From Geothermobacter hydrogeniphilus (lineage in GTDB: Bacteria; Desulfobacterota; Desulfuromonadia; Desulfuromonadales; Geothermobacteraceae), in contig NZ_NAAD01000009.1 in the NCBI RefSeq assembly GCF_002093115.1, positions 62,001-126,000 on the forward strand: DNA of 64,000 nucleotides, written 5' to 3'. Shown piece by piece: positions 7,788-16,811 of this stretch. Position 1 is the stretch's first letter. Each line of letters opens with the position of its first letter. Made by a program: the position numbers and the translations under genes. The notes beneath the pieces were generated by a model. The model did no database searches. It saw nothing but the letters and a program-made list of their open reading frames with translations, and was not told the origin of the DNA.

Positions 7788-7811
7788 GGGGCCTCCTCCG
7801 CTTTGTCGCAG

Positions 7812-9143
7812 TCAGGGGTCGATGATGGTGATGGCGTAGGTCTCATGATCGGGATCCTCATACGGCTTGGCGTACTGGACAATAAACCTGTCGCCGAGTT
7901 CCTGTTTCAACCGACGGGCCAGCAGCAAACCCCGCTCATGGTAGTGCTGCCAGGAAAACCGCCGTAAACCGGCATACAGTTCAAACTGCACCTGCCAGTC
8001 CGTAAAATCCTCTTCAAGTCGCTGAGAAACACCGTACTCATAGGGAAACCCCATGGCCGAGCAGCCAACAACTGTTCCGTAATGTGCCACCCCCGGAACC
8101 CCGTTATGCGAAATCGTGGCGTAGGGAGAACCATAATCCGGACAGATGATAATGATCGGTCGCAGCGTATCCCGAGTGAAGCGGCAAGGGTCGACGTTCT
8201 GCTCTACGCATAGCCGGTACAACATGAGAGCCAGGGCGAGGGTCGAGTCGACATCGCCGCCGAGGCTGATCGCCAGGGAGATTACGCCCTCCTCGTCACC
8301 GCCGTTCTGCAGGGCGTAGAGAGCGTGCACCACGGCAACGGGAGCCAGGGCGTTGTGTGGATGTTTTGCAGCGAAGGCCGCCGGTTCGAGATCGTACTGG
8401 GCCTCGCTGAAATAGGCGCGGATCAGCGGGGATCTGACATCCAGCTGCCCTCGCCCCTGGCAATAGTCGAGGTTGCTGAGCAAATCGTAAAGGAAGTGGC
8501 AGGCCAGCAGGGCGTCTTCGTGCGCGTGAGTCAGCTGGCAGAAGCCACGAATCAGCTGAGCCGGTTCAAGCCCGTTCTTGCGGGCGAGAGCGTAGACCGG
8601 CAGCACCAGGGCCAGGCAGCCGTTGCCGGCCGACCCCTTGTGTCCGGGACCGCGTTCGACCGAGATGCGAACCAGGGCGTTGTAGTTGAGCGTGGACGCT
8701 TTTTCCAGGGCAGAAACGGTGCGGAAATAATCCCGCCAGGTCCGCCCATAGCTGACCGCGGCCCGGTGACGGGTGTGGTAGCGTGCCCAGTCGAGGAAAA
8801 GTTTTTCCGTATCCGCTCCGACCTCGTATTGCCGGAAAAAGTTGAGAAAACACTCGACGATATCGCTTTCGTCGGTACCCCGCGCATTGTCCCCGGCACG
8901 GGCCAGAATTTCTTCACAGGACACTGGCCGGTAGCAGGCACTGTTGCTTTCCCAAGGGGCGCCCAGTCGGTCGCCGTGACAGTAGGCTTTCAGGGCGGAG
9001 TGGTCATCGAGGCGGAGCGGATCATGGGCTTTGATGCTTTCTGCAAAACTTTCAAAGCGGCGTGGGTCAAGATAGGCAACCTCGGCCGGACTTTGCTGCT
9101 CACCGCAACATGACGAACAGTCAGATCTGCGTCCTTTTCCCAT
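7812..9143 (-). CDS. ADP-ribosylglycohydrolase-like protein (ARH/DraG family)
   Basis: A 443-aa protein. The ARH signature is visible as 'KGSAGNGCLALVLPVYALAR' (the GNGxxMR-type loop), 'LTHAHEDALLACHFLYDLL' (family THxHxxA helix) and 'LAISLGGDVDSTLALALML', matching the GGDxDT metal-binding motif. The family removes ADP-ribose from proteins or small molecules using Mg2+. About 100 extra C-terminal residues are unassigned, and DVDS replaces the common DTDT. AAGGAGG lies close before the ATG. It is the middle gene of a tight three-gene operon whose other two products are unknown. Substrate cannot be inferred. Confidence 0.72.
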   Translation of the reverse strand: MGKGRRSDCSSCCGEQQSPAEVAYLDPRRFESFAESIKAHDPLRLDDHSALKAYCHGDRLGAPWESNSACYRPVSCEEILARAGDNARGTDESDIVECFLNFFRQYEVGADTEKLFLDWARYHTRHRAAVSYGRTWRDYFRTVSALEKASTLNYNALVRISVERGPGHKGSAGNGCLALVLPVYALARKNGLEPAQLIRGFCQLTHAHEDALLACHFLYDLLSNLDYCQGRGQLDVRSPLIRAYFSEAQYDLEPAAFAAKHPHNALAPVAVVHALYALQNGGDEEGVISLAISLGGDVDSTLALALMLYRLCVEQNVDPCRFTRDTLRPIIIICPDYGSPYATISHNGVPGVAHYGTVVGCSAMGFPYEYGVSQRLEEDFTDWQVQFELYAGLRRFSWQHYHERGLLLARRLKQELGDRFIVQYAKPYEDPDHETYAITIIDP

Positions 9144-9186
9144 GGTTCCTCCTTGTTGACAGGTTGTCGCGCAAATGGTGAACGGT

Positions 9187-10218
9187 TCAGTTCGGAGCCG
9201 GTATTTCGACAGGGGATGTCGATCGCCCTGCGCGATCCCAGTCCGGCAGATCCTGGAGCAGGGTGACGATCTTGTCCAGCTTCGTCAAACTGGCCGAGCC
9301 ATACTCGTCAACAACTCGTTTCAGGGGATTGTCCTCAGGGCCGAGTCCCCATTTTTTCTGCCCAAGAGACCAGAGCTGTTCGAACACTGTGGGGAACCAG
9401 CCCTCGTCCAGTTCGTATTTCCTGGTCAGCCGTTTCAGATCATTCTCTTCCAGTTCCAGCAGGTGAATACCAGGGCTGACATGGTGCCTTCCGGTCGTTT
9501 TCCAGTCCGGATGAGTCCAGCGTACCCAGTAGGGTCTCAACGCGAGACAACCCCAGAATTCTCCTTCATCGGCGGGAACGCCGTCCGGTGCGTGGGCCAG
9601 CAGTCTGGCTGCGGAACGTAACAATTGATCCCGACGGAAAAACCCGACAACGCCAGGAAATGCGTAGGTCTGACCGCTTTCCGAATCGCCGTAGTCAAGT
9701 ATCAGTCCCCATTTTCGCGACCAGGTAACACAGGAGACCGAGACGTGCCAGTCAAACCCGGGGGCTGAGCTGTACGACACCCCCACGGAAAAGAGGCCCC
9801 GGTTCTGAATAGCCTTCCCGGTCAGCAGAGCGTAGTCGTCCGTCGAAGGAAAATCGACGAACAGCCTGAGGGCGTTGGCAACACCAAATTCATAGATATG
9901 ACCATGGCTGACGGCGTGTCTTTCCGCGTATCGTTCAACATCGTAGGTTCTCGACTTGATGTGTTTGAGAAACCTTCCGGCGGGGCGAAGCAGGGCGCAA
10001 CCCAGCTTCAGATGGGCGAGAGATTCGCGATCCATCTTGTCGGCGATACCGAAATGAAAGCCACGACTGATCAGTACGGCGTCGTTGCCAGGGAGAATCT
10101 CAAGTTTGCCGCAAAACTCTCGATAGGCCGCAGTCAAGAGAGGGTCCGAAAACCGGGCTGTGTCCGGATCCGGCAGACCGAGAAGCTCAGTCGGAGTAGA
10201 ATGGCGGGATGCTGTCAT
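9187..10218 (-). CDS. Unknown protein, first gene of the ADP-ribosylglycohydrolase-like operon
   Basis: A 343-aa protein. The ATG at 10218 (MTASRHSTPTELLGL) is chosen because AAAGGAGG precedes it at good spacing; the frame stays open upstream to 10344 without a better signal. The sequence is soluble and Trp/Tyr-rich, with 'GFDWHVSVSCVTWSRKWGL' and 'RPYWVRWTHPDWKTTGRHH' segments, and I do not recognise it. The gap to the glycohydrolase-like gene is 43 bp. It could be an ADP-ribosylation target or a partner enzyme; nothing in the sequence decides this. Confidence 0.6.
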   Translation of the reverse strand: MTASRHSTPTELLGLPDPDTARFSDPLLTAAYREFCGKLEILPGNDAVLISRGFHFGIADKMDRESLAHLKLGCALLRPAGRFLKHIKSRTYDVERYAERHAVSHGHIYEFGVANALRLFVDFPSTDDYALLTGKAIQNRGLFSVGVSYSSAPGFDWHVSVSCVTWSRKWGLILDYGDSESGQTYAFPGVVGFFRRDQLLRSAARLLAHAPDGVPADEGEFWGCLALRPYWVRWTHPDWKTTGRHHVSPGIHLLELEENDLKRLTRKYELDEGWFPTVFEQLWSLGQKKWGLGPEDNPLKRVVDEYGSASLTKLDKIVTLLQDLPDWDRAGRSTSPVEIPAPN

Positions 10219-10362
10219 GCTGACCTCCTTTTCCCCCGGAGACAGAACGTCAGCCGGCCCCAGGGGGAAAGGCGGTTGACGCTTTAGCAGTATTTGTGGG
10301 TCGCCCTGCAAGTTGTCGATTAAATCGGCGATGCTTTGACGCAAAGTTTTCGCTGTTGTCGC

Positions 10363-10680
10363 TTAGTGTCTCCTTCGGTTGCTTTCGAACTGCCCGCTGC
10401 GGATGGCATGGTTCATCGCATCATCATAAGAATGTTTGCGGCAACTTCTGTTGGTGAATTTCAAGCTGTTTTCTTCATTGGAGTCATCTCGTTTCTTATT
10501 GAACTTGGTTATTGCCCGGTCTCGACAGGGTTTGCAGAGTGTCACGATTCCACGATTGGTTTTGAAAAACTGCCAGATCGGAGAGGAAACCTCATTGCAG
10601 GAAAAGCAGTTGCCTTTTGTGGGGAGCATTCGAGACTTCGAAGATTTCAAGGTTACTTTGAATGTTTTCAGGTTTTTCAT
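10363..10680 (-). CDS. Small zinc-finger-like hypothetical protein
   Basis: A 105-aa basic protein with paired cysteines CFSC and CKPC spaced about 24 residues apart, the arrangement of a single zinc finger, followed by a Lys/Arg/Asn-rich tail. No family recognised. It precedes the 343-aa gene by 144 bp on the same strand and may be its first co-transcribed gene or independent. Nucleic-acid binding is a guess from charge and zinc finger. Confidence 0.45.
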   Translation of the reverse strand: MKNLKTFKVTLKSSKSRMLPTKGNCFSCNEVSSPIWQFFKTNRGIVTLCKPCRDRAITKFNKKRDDSNEENSLKFTNRSCRKHSYDDAMNHAIRSGQFESNRRRH

Positions 10681-10902
10681 ATCGTTCCTCGCGTTCTGGC
10701 AGTCAGGTGAACTGCTTGTTCTGTTGTTTTTTTGCCTTATGCCTAAGTCTGTAGCAAAGATGCTGCCAAGTAATCAAGTTGTTGAGAATACATGATAAAA
10801 CATGTGTGTGGCTAGTATATGGCATGTCGTTTCTGTAAAATATATTGTTATCATGTAATAAATTTTATATTCTGAGGTGGATTTTTCCCCGGGGAGAGGC
10901 CA

Positions 10903-12438
10903 ATGAAGAAAATTTTGTTTGCTTGGGTCGGCATGCACGACATCAGGGCGGCGCGCGACGATAGGGTCGATGATCTTGGCCCGATCGCCAGGGTGGTGAG
11001 TGAGGTCGCCTACGACCGGCTCGTGCTGCTCAATAACTACGGCAAGGAAGAGAAGGTTCCCGATTACATCAAGTGGTTGCGGACGAAATGTTCGGCGGTG
11101 ATTGAACTCATCGAAGTCAAGCTGCCGAGCCCCATCGATTTCGCCGCGATCTATGTTGCGGCGAAAAAGCAGGTCGAAAAAGTATTCAGGGAGGAGAAGG
11201 GCCGGGTGGCGCCCGTTTTCCACCTCAGTCCCGGCACGCCGGCGATGCAGGCGGTCTGGATCATGCTCGGCAAGGGTCCCTTTGTCGAAGCGGAACTGAT
11301 CCAGTCATCCCGGGAGCAGGGAGTGCAGAGTGTCGAGATGCCCTTCGATATCTACGCGGAATATATTCCCGATATACAGGCCGGAGCGGATCGCCGATTG
11401 ATGGTGCTGGCTAATGGGGACTCCCTTTACGATAAAAGTTTTGATTTACCTACGTCCACTCCTGGGCACGGCATCATCCATCAGTGCGCGGCCATGAAAA
11501 TCCTGGTTGCACAGGCCGATCTGGTCGCCGGCCGTAATGTGCCGGTCCTGTTGGAGGGGGAGACGGGGACCGGCAAGGAGCTGTTTGCCCAGCATATTCA
11601 TGCCGAAAGCCGCAGATCAAACAAGCCTTTTCTGCCGGTCAACTGCGGGGCGATTCCCAAAGACCTGTTCGAAGCGGAGTTCTTCGGCTACGCCAGGGGG
11701 GCTTTTTCCGGTGCCGTCAAGGACCATTCCGGCTATTTCGAACAGGCCGACGGCGGCACCCTGTTCCTGGATGAGTTGGGAGAGATGCCCCTCGACGCGC
11801 AGGTCAAGATCCTCAGGGTGTTGACTGACGGAGTTGTGCGGCGGATCGGCGATCCCCGGGAGCGCCAGGTCGATGTCCGCATCATCGCCGCGACCAACCG
11901 AGATCTCCTGGCCGAGGTTGCCGCGGGGCGCTTCCGGGCCGATCTCTTCTATCGGCTGGCAGTGGCGATGCTCAAGCTGCCCCCGCTACGGGAGCGCGAG
12001 GGGGATATCCATCTGCTGCTGGAACATATCCTCGGGCAGGTCAACCGTGAACTGGGCAAGGAGTCGGGCTACAAACAGAAGAAATTTTCCATAAACGCAA
12101 AAAATCTTATGAAACGGCATCTCTGGCCGGGCAACGCCCGGGAGATGCACAACACCATTCTGCGGATCTGTGTCTGGTGTCAGAACGAGGTGATCCAGGA
12201 GGAGGATGTGCGTCGCGCACTTCTGCCTGGCATCGCCGAGGATAAAGATGATATCTTGTCCAGGCCCCTGGGGGAGGGCTTCAATATCCAGGAATTACAA
12301 GCCTTTCTGACCTCCCACTACATTCGCCGGGCGCTTGATGAGGCCGGCGGCAACAAAAGCCGGGCGGCCGCGCTGCTGGGGCTGAAGAATTATCAGACGC
12401 TCAACAACTGGATGGAGAAGTACGGAGTCGAGATGTAG
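10903..12438 (+). CDS. CARF-domain sigma-54-dependent activator (RtcR-like)
   Basis: A 511-aa regulator. Residues 1-160 form a Rossmann-like sensor with the CARF hallmark [13 protein letters not shown] (107-119). Residues about 190-430 are a sigma-54 AAA+ domain: Walker A GETGTGKE (219-226), sigma-54-contacting loop GAFSGA (266-271), Walker B TLFLDE (286-291). The C-terminus (about 465-511) is a Fis-type helix-turn-helix ([20 protein letters not shown]). RtcR, the known member of this architecture, controls RNA-repair genes. Here no rtcAB is present, and an exact -24/-12 promoter follows the stop codon in front of a defence-like operon. The ligand is unknown; CARF domains generally bind nucleotide or RNA-derived signals. 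Confidence 0.88.
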   Translation: MKKILFAWVGMHDIRAARDDRVDDLGPIARVVSEVAYDRLVLLNNYGKEEKVPDYIKWLRTKCSAVIELIEVKLPSPIDFAAIYVAAKKQVEKVFREEKGRVAPVFHLSPGTPAMQAVWIMLGKGPFVEAELIQSSREQGVQSVEMPFDIYAEYIPDIQAGADRRLMVLANGDSLYDKSFDLPTSTPGHGIIHQCAAMKILVAQADLVAGRNVPVLLEGETGTGKELFAQHIHAESRRSNKPFLPVNCGAIPKDLFEAEFFGYARGAFSGAVKDHSGYFEQADGGTLFLDELGEMPLDAQVKILRVLTDGVVRRIGDPRERQVDVRIIAATNRDLLAEVAAGRFRADLFYRLAVAMLKLPPLREREGDIHLLLEHILGQVNRELGKESGYKQKKFSINAKNLMKRHLWPGNAREMHNTILRICVWCQNEVIQEEDVRRALLPGIAEDKDDILSRPLGEGFNIQELQAFLTSHYIRRALDEAGGNKSRAAALLGLKNYQTLNNWMEKYGVEM

Positions 12439-12439
12439 C

Positions 12440-12455
12440 TGGCATGACCGTTGCT
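12440..12455 (+). promoter_or_regulatory. Sigma-54 (-24/-12) promoter in front of the KAP operon
   Basis: TGGCATGACCGTTGCT matches the sigma-54 consensus TGGCAYG-N4-TTGCW at every defined position, with ten bases between GG and GC. It starts immediately after the activator's stop codon and about 110 bp before the KAP gene. Next to a sigma-54 activator gene this is unlikely to be chance. An upstream activator site would have to lie within the activator's 3' coding end; none was resolved by eye. Confidence 0.82.
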
Positions 12456-12562
12456 CTAGTCCGGGAGCATGGACGCGGATATCATGAAATCTCAACTTTT
12501 CAACTCACTCGTTCAACGCGCTTTCAGAGGCGACCTTTGAGTTGACCTGAACAGGAGGGGAA

Positions 12563-13918
12563 ATGCCTGAAAAACAAGATAGGATCACGTTCGAATTCCG
12601 CGACGAATACCAGCGAAGACCGATTGCCGAAAAGATTATCCGGCTTCTGGAATCTGGCGCAAAGGTGTCCCCATTGGTCATTGATGGCAGCTGGGGCTCC
12701 GGGAAGACCGAGTTCTGCAAAAAGCTCATCCATCTGATTGAAGATGGCGAGTCGTCCCTGCGACCGATCTATGTCGATGCCTTCAAGGCCGACCATGCTG
12801 ATGAGCCTTTGATGACCCTGATGGCGGCGGTTCTGAACGCGCTGCCGGAAGCAGAGCGTGAGCCACTGATCAAAAAGGCGCTGCCCGCAATCAAGTTCGG
12901 CGTCAAAACCGCCCTGAAGGCCGGCACCAGCTGGCTGCTGAAACAGGACGCGGCCGATGTGGTCAAAGACTTCAAGGACGAGGTCAAAAAGGCCGGTGAC
13001 GAACTGATCAACCACGCCGTCGAATCCGTGCTCAAAGACCACGTCGCAGCCGAGCAGAACATCACCGCCCTGCAAACCGCCCTGGCCGAGCTGGCCAAAG
13101 ATGCCCCCATCGTTCTGTTCATCGACGAACTCGACCGCTGCCGCCCCGATTTTGCCGTCAATATGCTCGAGAACATCAAGCATGTCTTTGATGTAGACGG
13201 TGTTCAGTTCGTGCTGATCACTAACTTCGATCAACTCCGTTCCTCCATTAACCACTGCTACGGCAACGGCCTCGACGCCCAGCGTTACCTCGACAAATTC
13301 GTGCAGTTCAGCCTGAGTCTTTCAGATACCCATAAGCCGGGTGGGAACCAAGCGATTCTGGCCTCGACGACTCATTTCATAAATCTGGTTGGCAAAAGCG
13401 AATTGTTGGACAACACGGAGTTAAATGGCGAACGATCATCATTGCTGATTGGACTGATTGAAAAAAATCGCTTGTCGTTACGAGAAGTTGAGACTTTGGT
13501 TTTGTATCTAGAAATTTATCAGACTCTAACTAACAGAAAAGGTTTGTCGGGTGTTGGGACGTATGGATATTTCCTTCTCAGGGTCTTGGGTGTCTACCTG
13601 TATTGTTTCGAAAAAGATATGGCAAAGGCATTTGCTCGTGGGCAGGTGAAGGTTGGTGAGTTTGCATCTTCAATGGGGAGAGAACAACTTTTTGACCAGT
13701 GGAACGGTGACGAACCGACAACGATTGACCTTGTAGTAGCGCTGATAAGTTCTGAGAATGCCGCCTACGGCGATGACTTTTCCTTCAAAGATGATACTCA
13801 GCGTATTAATTGGCGTAAAGCGTTTCAGGCATACTGTGGGACAGAATATGCTGGTCACAGCGGCGGATTTACGAAAACTGTGGCTGGCGCTATTGAGACT
13901 ATGAAACTGGCGGGGTGA
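12563..13918 (+). CDS. KAP-family P-loop NTPase
   Basis: A 451-aa STAND-like NTPase. Walker A is GSWGSGKT (42-49) and the KAP-type Walker B is IVLFIDELDRCRP (about 183-195), followed by the 'FVLITNFDQL' sensor strand. There is no obvious transmembrane insertion in the P-loop domain, unlike many KAP proteins. KAP NTPases recur in antiviral systems (for example QatA), though the other Qat genes are absent here. AGGAGGGG precedes the ATG. It is the first gene behind the sigma-54 promoter and lies 10 bp from the next gene. A defence role is inferred from family and location. Confidence 0.85.
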   Translation: MPEKQDRITFEFRDEYQRRPIAEKIIRLLESGAKVSPLVIDGSWGSGKTEFCKKLIHLIEDGESSLRPIYVDAFKADHADEPLMTLMAAVLNALPEAEREPLIKKALPAIKFGVKTALKAGTSWLLKQDAADVVKDFKDEVKKAGDELINHAVESVLKDHVAAEQNITALQTALAELAKDAPIVLFIDELDRCRPDFAVNMLENIKHVFDVDGVQFVLITNFDQLRSSINHCYGNGLDAQRYLDKFVQFSLSLSDTHKPGGNQAILASTTHFINLVGKSELLDNTELNGERSSLLIGLIEKNRLSLREVETLVLYLEIYQTLTNRKGLSGVGTYGYFLLRVLGVYLYCFEKDMAKAFARGQVKVGEFASSMGREQLFDQWNGDEPTTIDLVVALISSENAAYGDDFSFKDDTQRINWRKAFQAYCGTEYAGHSGGFTKTVAGAIETMKLAG

Positions 13919-13928
13919 GCAATCTAAT

Positions 13929-14543
13929 ATGATCCACCTTCAGACCAGCAAAACCTTCAACGACGACCTCGCCAAGGCGGGTTGCCTCCTACCACCACCT
14001 GAAGGGATCGAGAATACCTGGAACTGGCATGCCCACCGCATCACCCTGCTGCGGAAGAAGTGCGTCATCGTCATGGAGGAGGCCAGCCGCTACGCGCTGA
14101 TCTTTGCCGGTCTGAAAAAGAACGACTTCGCCCATTTCGACCAGGTGCTCCGGTCGCGGATTGTGGCCGAGGCCAGTTGGCTGTGCGATCTGCCGCACCC
14201 CGGGTCCAATGAGCAGCTGATTGCGGCGGCCGAAGCGAAATGTTCCTCAGTTTCCTTCTCCCAGGGGCTTGACCGCAGCGTGCAGGCACATATCCGCCAG
14301 GTCGCCGACGAATTGGAATACCTCGTCAAGTACCGACTCGGCCACCTGCCCGAATCGGCAGAAGAAGAGTTCGCCCTGGGCTGCCAGCTCAACGACACCC
14401 TACGTAAGCGTGGCGGCGATAAGGACTATTTCTATCCGCTGAAAAAATGGCGGGCTTCGCTGCTTGCGCTACTGCCACAACAAACGGGGGCAACGGTGGT
14501 GAACCTGGCCGATTTCAGGAAGGGGCGGGGGCATGACGGATAA
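13929..14543 (+). CDS. Hypothetical 204-aa partner of the KAP NTPase (DUF6933-like?)
   Basis: It begins MIHLQTSKTFNDDLAKAG, followed by NTWNWHAHRITLLRKKCVIVM and EEASRYALIFAGLKKNDF. This N-terminal pattern resembles a widespread uncharacterised family (DUF6933, from memory). No catalytic motif or membrane span is seen. It starts 10 bp after the KAP gene and overlaps the RhuM remnant by 11 bp, so it belongs to the operon. Function unknown. Confidence 0.6.
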   Translation: MIHLQTSKTFNDDLAKAGCLLPPPEGIENTWNWHAHRITLLRKKCVIVMEEASRYALIFAGLKKNDFAHFDQVLRSRIVAEASWLCDLPHPGSNEQLIAAAEAKCSSVSFSQGLDRSVQAHIRQVADELEYLVKYRLGHLPESAEEEFALGCQLNDTLRKRGGDKDYFYPLKKWRASLLALLPQQTGATVVNLADFRKGRGHDG

Positions 14544-15110
14544 GGTTGTTTTCTATCAATCCATTGATGGAAAAGCTTCCCTCGATGTGCGTCTGGAGCA
14601 GGAGACTGTCTGGTTGAATCAGAAGCAGATGGCGGAGCTGCTGGATAAGGATACCGATACGATTGGCCTGCACATCCGCAACATCTACAAGGAGGGGGAA
14701 CTCGAGCCGGAGGCAACTACCGAGGAATCCTCGGGGGGGGGCAAAAGGAGGGCGGGAGAAAAGTTCGGCGTAAGCTGAAATTCTATAACTTGGACGTCAT
14801 CATCTCGGTCGGCTACCGGGTCAAATCAAAGCGTGGCACCCAGTTTCGACAGTGGGCGACTAGGGTTACGTGATCATTTGGTGCATGGCATACCCTCAAC
14901 CAGGAACGGCTCGAAGAAAAAAAGAAAAGCTGGCCGAGATGCAGCAGGCGGTGGAACTGCTTTCCCGTACGTTGGAACGGCAACAACCGACAGCAAGCGC
15001 TTCATCGACAATGCCCTGGTGGCTCTGACCCTGTTGATTGCCGAGAGTAAGCTGGAAGAGAAGGACACCATTGTCAAGGTGGTGGTGAATCTGATTAATC
15101 GGTGTAATTG
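14533..15110 (+). pseudogene. Broken RhuM-family gene
   Basis: The start is normal for the RhuM family (MTDKVVFYQSIDGKASLDVR, QKQMAELLDKDTDTIGLHIR), but the frame ends at 14778. The conserved continuation 'LDVIISVGYRVKSKRGTQFR' then QWATR follows in another frame around 14790-14870. 'NQERLEEK' and 'LAEMQQAVELLSRTLERQQ' follow in further frames, and the C-terminal 'NALVALTLLIAESKLEEKD' segment in yet another. At least two frameshifts and an internal loss are needed, so this is a decayed passenger within an otherwise intact operon. Confidence 0.75.
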
Positions 15111-15134
15111 AATACAACCATGCTGGAGGGTGAA

Positions 15135-16811
15135 ATGGCATTTACTACTATCACTGCCATTACCATTGAAAATTTCAAGACGATTTCTAAACCGGTACGT
15201 ATTGAGCTCGCTCCGATCACCCTGCTCTTTGGATCCAATAGCGCCGGGAAAAGTACCATTATTCAAGCATTACATTATATGCGAGAGGTTCTTGAGCACG
15301 GGAATTTGGATGCAGACAATTCCTCCTGGGCGGGAGAATATTTGGATTTCGGTGGTTTTAAGTCGTTGGTGAATGGTCATGATCTTAATAAATCTATACG
15401 AATTAGGGTAGATTTTTTATGCGCTCCGACGTTTTTTAAGGTTTATCCGGCGTTTCCTTTTCCTGGTATAGATGGCGATCAAATCGAAGTATGCGATATT
15501 CGTACAGAATATTGGGATTCTTGGCTTACATTTTGTTATTTTTTTGAAATAGAGGTCTCTTGGAACTTTAAAAGTTCATCACCGTGCTTGAGTCGCGTAT
15601 CAAGTGGGCTTTTTGATGAAAAAATTGCGGACATTGTCCGGGCCAGTAGCCCTGTCCACGTTGAAGGAGTGCAACCAAGTTTTGATGAATTTCTAAAATA
15701 TGTCAATTTTGACCATGAAGTATTCTGTTCATGCGGAGACAGTTTTTTACAGGAACTTGTTGCAGGTTTGTTGCCTGATGATTTTTTGGCAGGGAAGAGC
15801 GATGTAGGCATTCCCGCCAGCTTATGTTGTAGTCCCCCTACTTTGTGGGCTGACAATCTAGCCTTCGATCCCGAGTTTGTCGAAAAGTTGATGCGAGACC
15901 GCAGTGAGGTCGAGCAGGCTGATGCCCTAAGAAAGATTCTCAAATTTGAAAGTTATCTTTCTCAACTCATAAAAGGCCCGGCAGATATCCTGCTTGAAGC
16001 TCTGCAGGGTATGGCCTATGTGGGGCCTATCCGAAAAACACCCGAACGTCACTTCGCCCCTCGCAAAACCAGCGACCCGGCACGATGGGCAACCGGTCTT
16101 GCGGCGTGGGACAAGCTTTTTTTGGCGGATCAGGAGTTCATCGATGAACTGAATCGATGGCTTGCTGAACCTGAAAGATTGGGGGCTGGTTACAAGGTTG
16201 AAGCCAGACGTTTTCGGGAAATCGATTCAAGCCACGAAATCTGGTCTCTTTTGGATTCGTCAGGAGAGGCCGATCTGGCCTCAATTATGAAAACAATTCA
16301 GAAGGACACCCCTGAAAAAAAGGAATTGTCTCTTTTGGATTTGAGGCGTAATTGCAATGTCCTCCCCCATGACATCGGTATTGGTATTTCCCAAATGATG
16401 CCGGTACTGATAGCCGCGTTAGATAAAAAGGTTGGTGTTGCCGTTATCGAGCAACCCGAACTTCACATCCACCCTGGCCTTCAATGTCGTCTGGCCGATT
16501 TATTTATTCTGTCTGCGTTGGGTAGTGCTTGTTCTCAGTCTCCAGGGCCTGATTACGGTCATACACAATTTCTGCTGGAGACTCATAGCGAACACCTTCT
16601 TCTTCGCCTGCTAAGAAGAATCCGCGAGACTACTGATGGAACTCTCCCTGATTGGCATTGTGGGCTGAAGCCAGAGAACCTGAGCATAAATTTCATTGAT
16701 TTCCAAAATGGGAAACACAGTGTTCGCAGGTTGCAGGTTAGTGAGGATGGGGATTCCTCTGGCAACTGGCCGGAAGGTTTTTTTGAAGAGCGTGCGGAGG
16801 AGTTGTTCTGA
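15135..16811 (+). CDS. AAA/ABC-type ATPase with DUF3696-like C-terminus
   Basis: A 558-aa protein starting at the ATG behind GGAGGG (MAFTTITAITIENFK). This is an SMC/OLD-like N-terminus with Walker A GSNSAGKS (33-40). Further motifs are 'IGISQMMPVLIAAL', Walker B 'VAVIEQPELHIHP', and 'LLETHSEHLLLRLLRRIRE' with the D-loop/H-loop His, ending in the 'LSINFIDFQNGKHSVRRLQV' block typical of DUF3696. Such ATPases power nuclease partners in several antiphage systems (Septu, Gabija and PARIS are analogues). The next gene overlaps it by 1 nt (TGATG), so the two probably form a complex. Confidence 0.82.
   Translation: MAFTTITAITIENFKTISKPVRIELAPITLLFGSNSAGKSTIIQALHYMREVLEHGNLDADNSSWAGEYLDFGGFKSLVNGHDLNKSIRIRVDFLCAPTFFKVYPAFPFPGIDGDQIEVCDIRTEYWDSWLTFCYFFEIEVSWNFKSSSPCLSRVSSGLFDEKIADIVRASSPVHVEGVQPSFDEFLKYVNFDHEVFCSCGDSFLQELVAGLLPDDFLAGKSDVGIPASLCCSPPTLWADNLAFDPEFVEKLMRDRSEVEQADALRKILKFESYLSQLIKGPADILLEALQGMAYVGPIRKTPERHFAPRKTSDPARWATGLAAWDKLFLADQEFIDELNRWLAEPERLGAGYKVEARRFREIDSSHEIWSLLDSSGEADLASIMKTIQKDTPEKKELSLLDLRRNCNVLPHDIGIGISQMMPVLIAALDKKVGVAVIEQPELHIHPGLQCRLADLFILSALGSACSQSPGPDYGHTQFLLETHSEHLLLRLLRRIRETTDGTLPDWHCGLKPENLSINFIDFQNGKHSVRRLQVSEDGDSSGNWPEGFFEERAEELF

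Noticed and set aside
10814-10830. A TGGCATG element upstream of the CARF activator, as a possible autoregulatory sigma-54 promoter
   Set aside because: The -12 half reads TTTCT instead of TTGCW and the invariant GC is missing, so it does not meet the consensus.
12563-14543. Qat antiviral system on the basis of the KAP NTPase
   Set aside because: No QueC-like or TatD-like gene is adjacent, and the 204-aa partner does not resemble QatB, so the Qat label is not supported.
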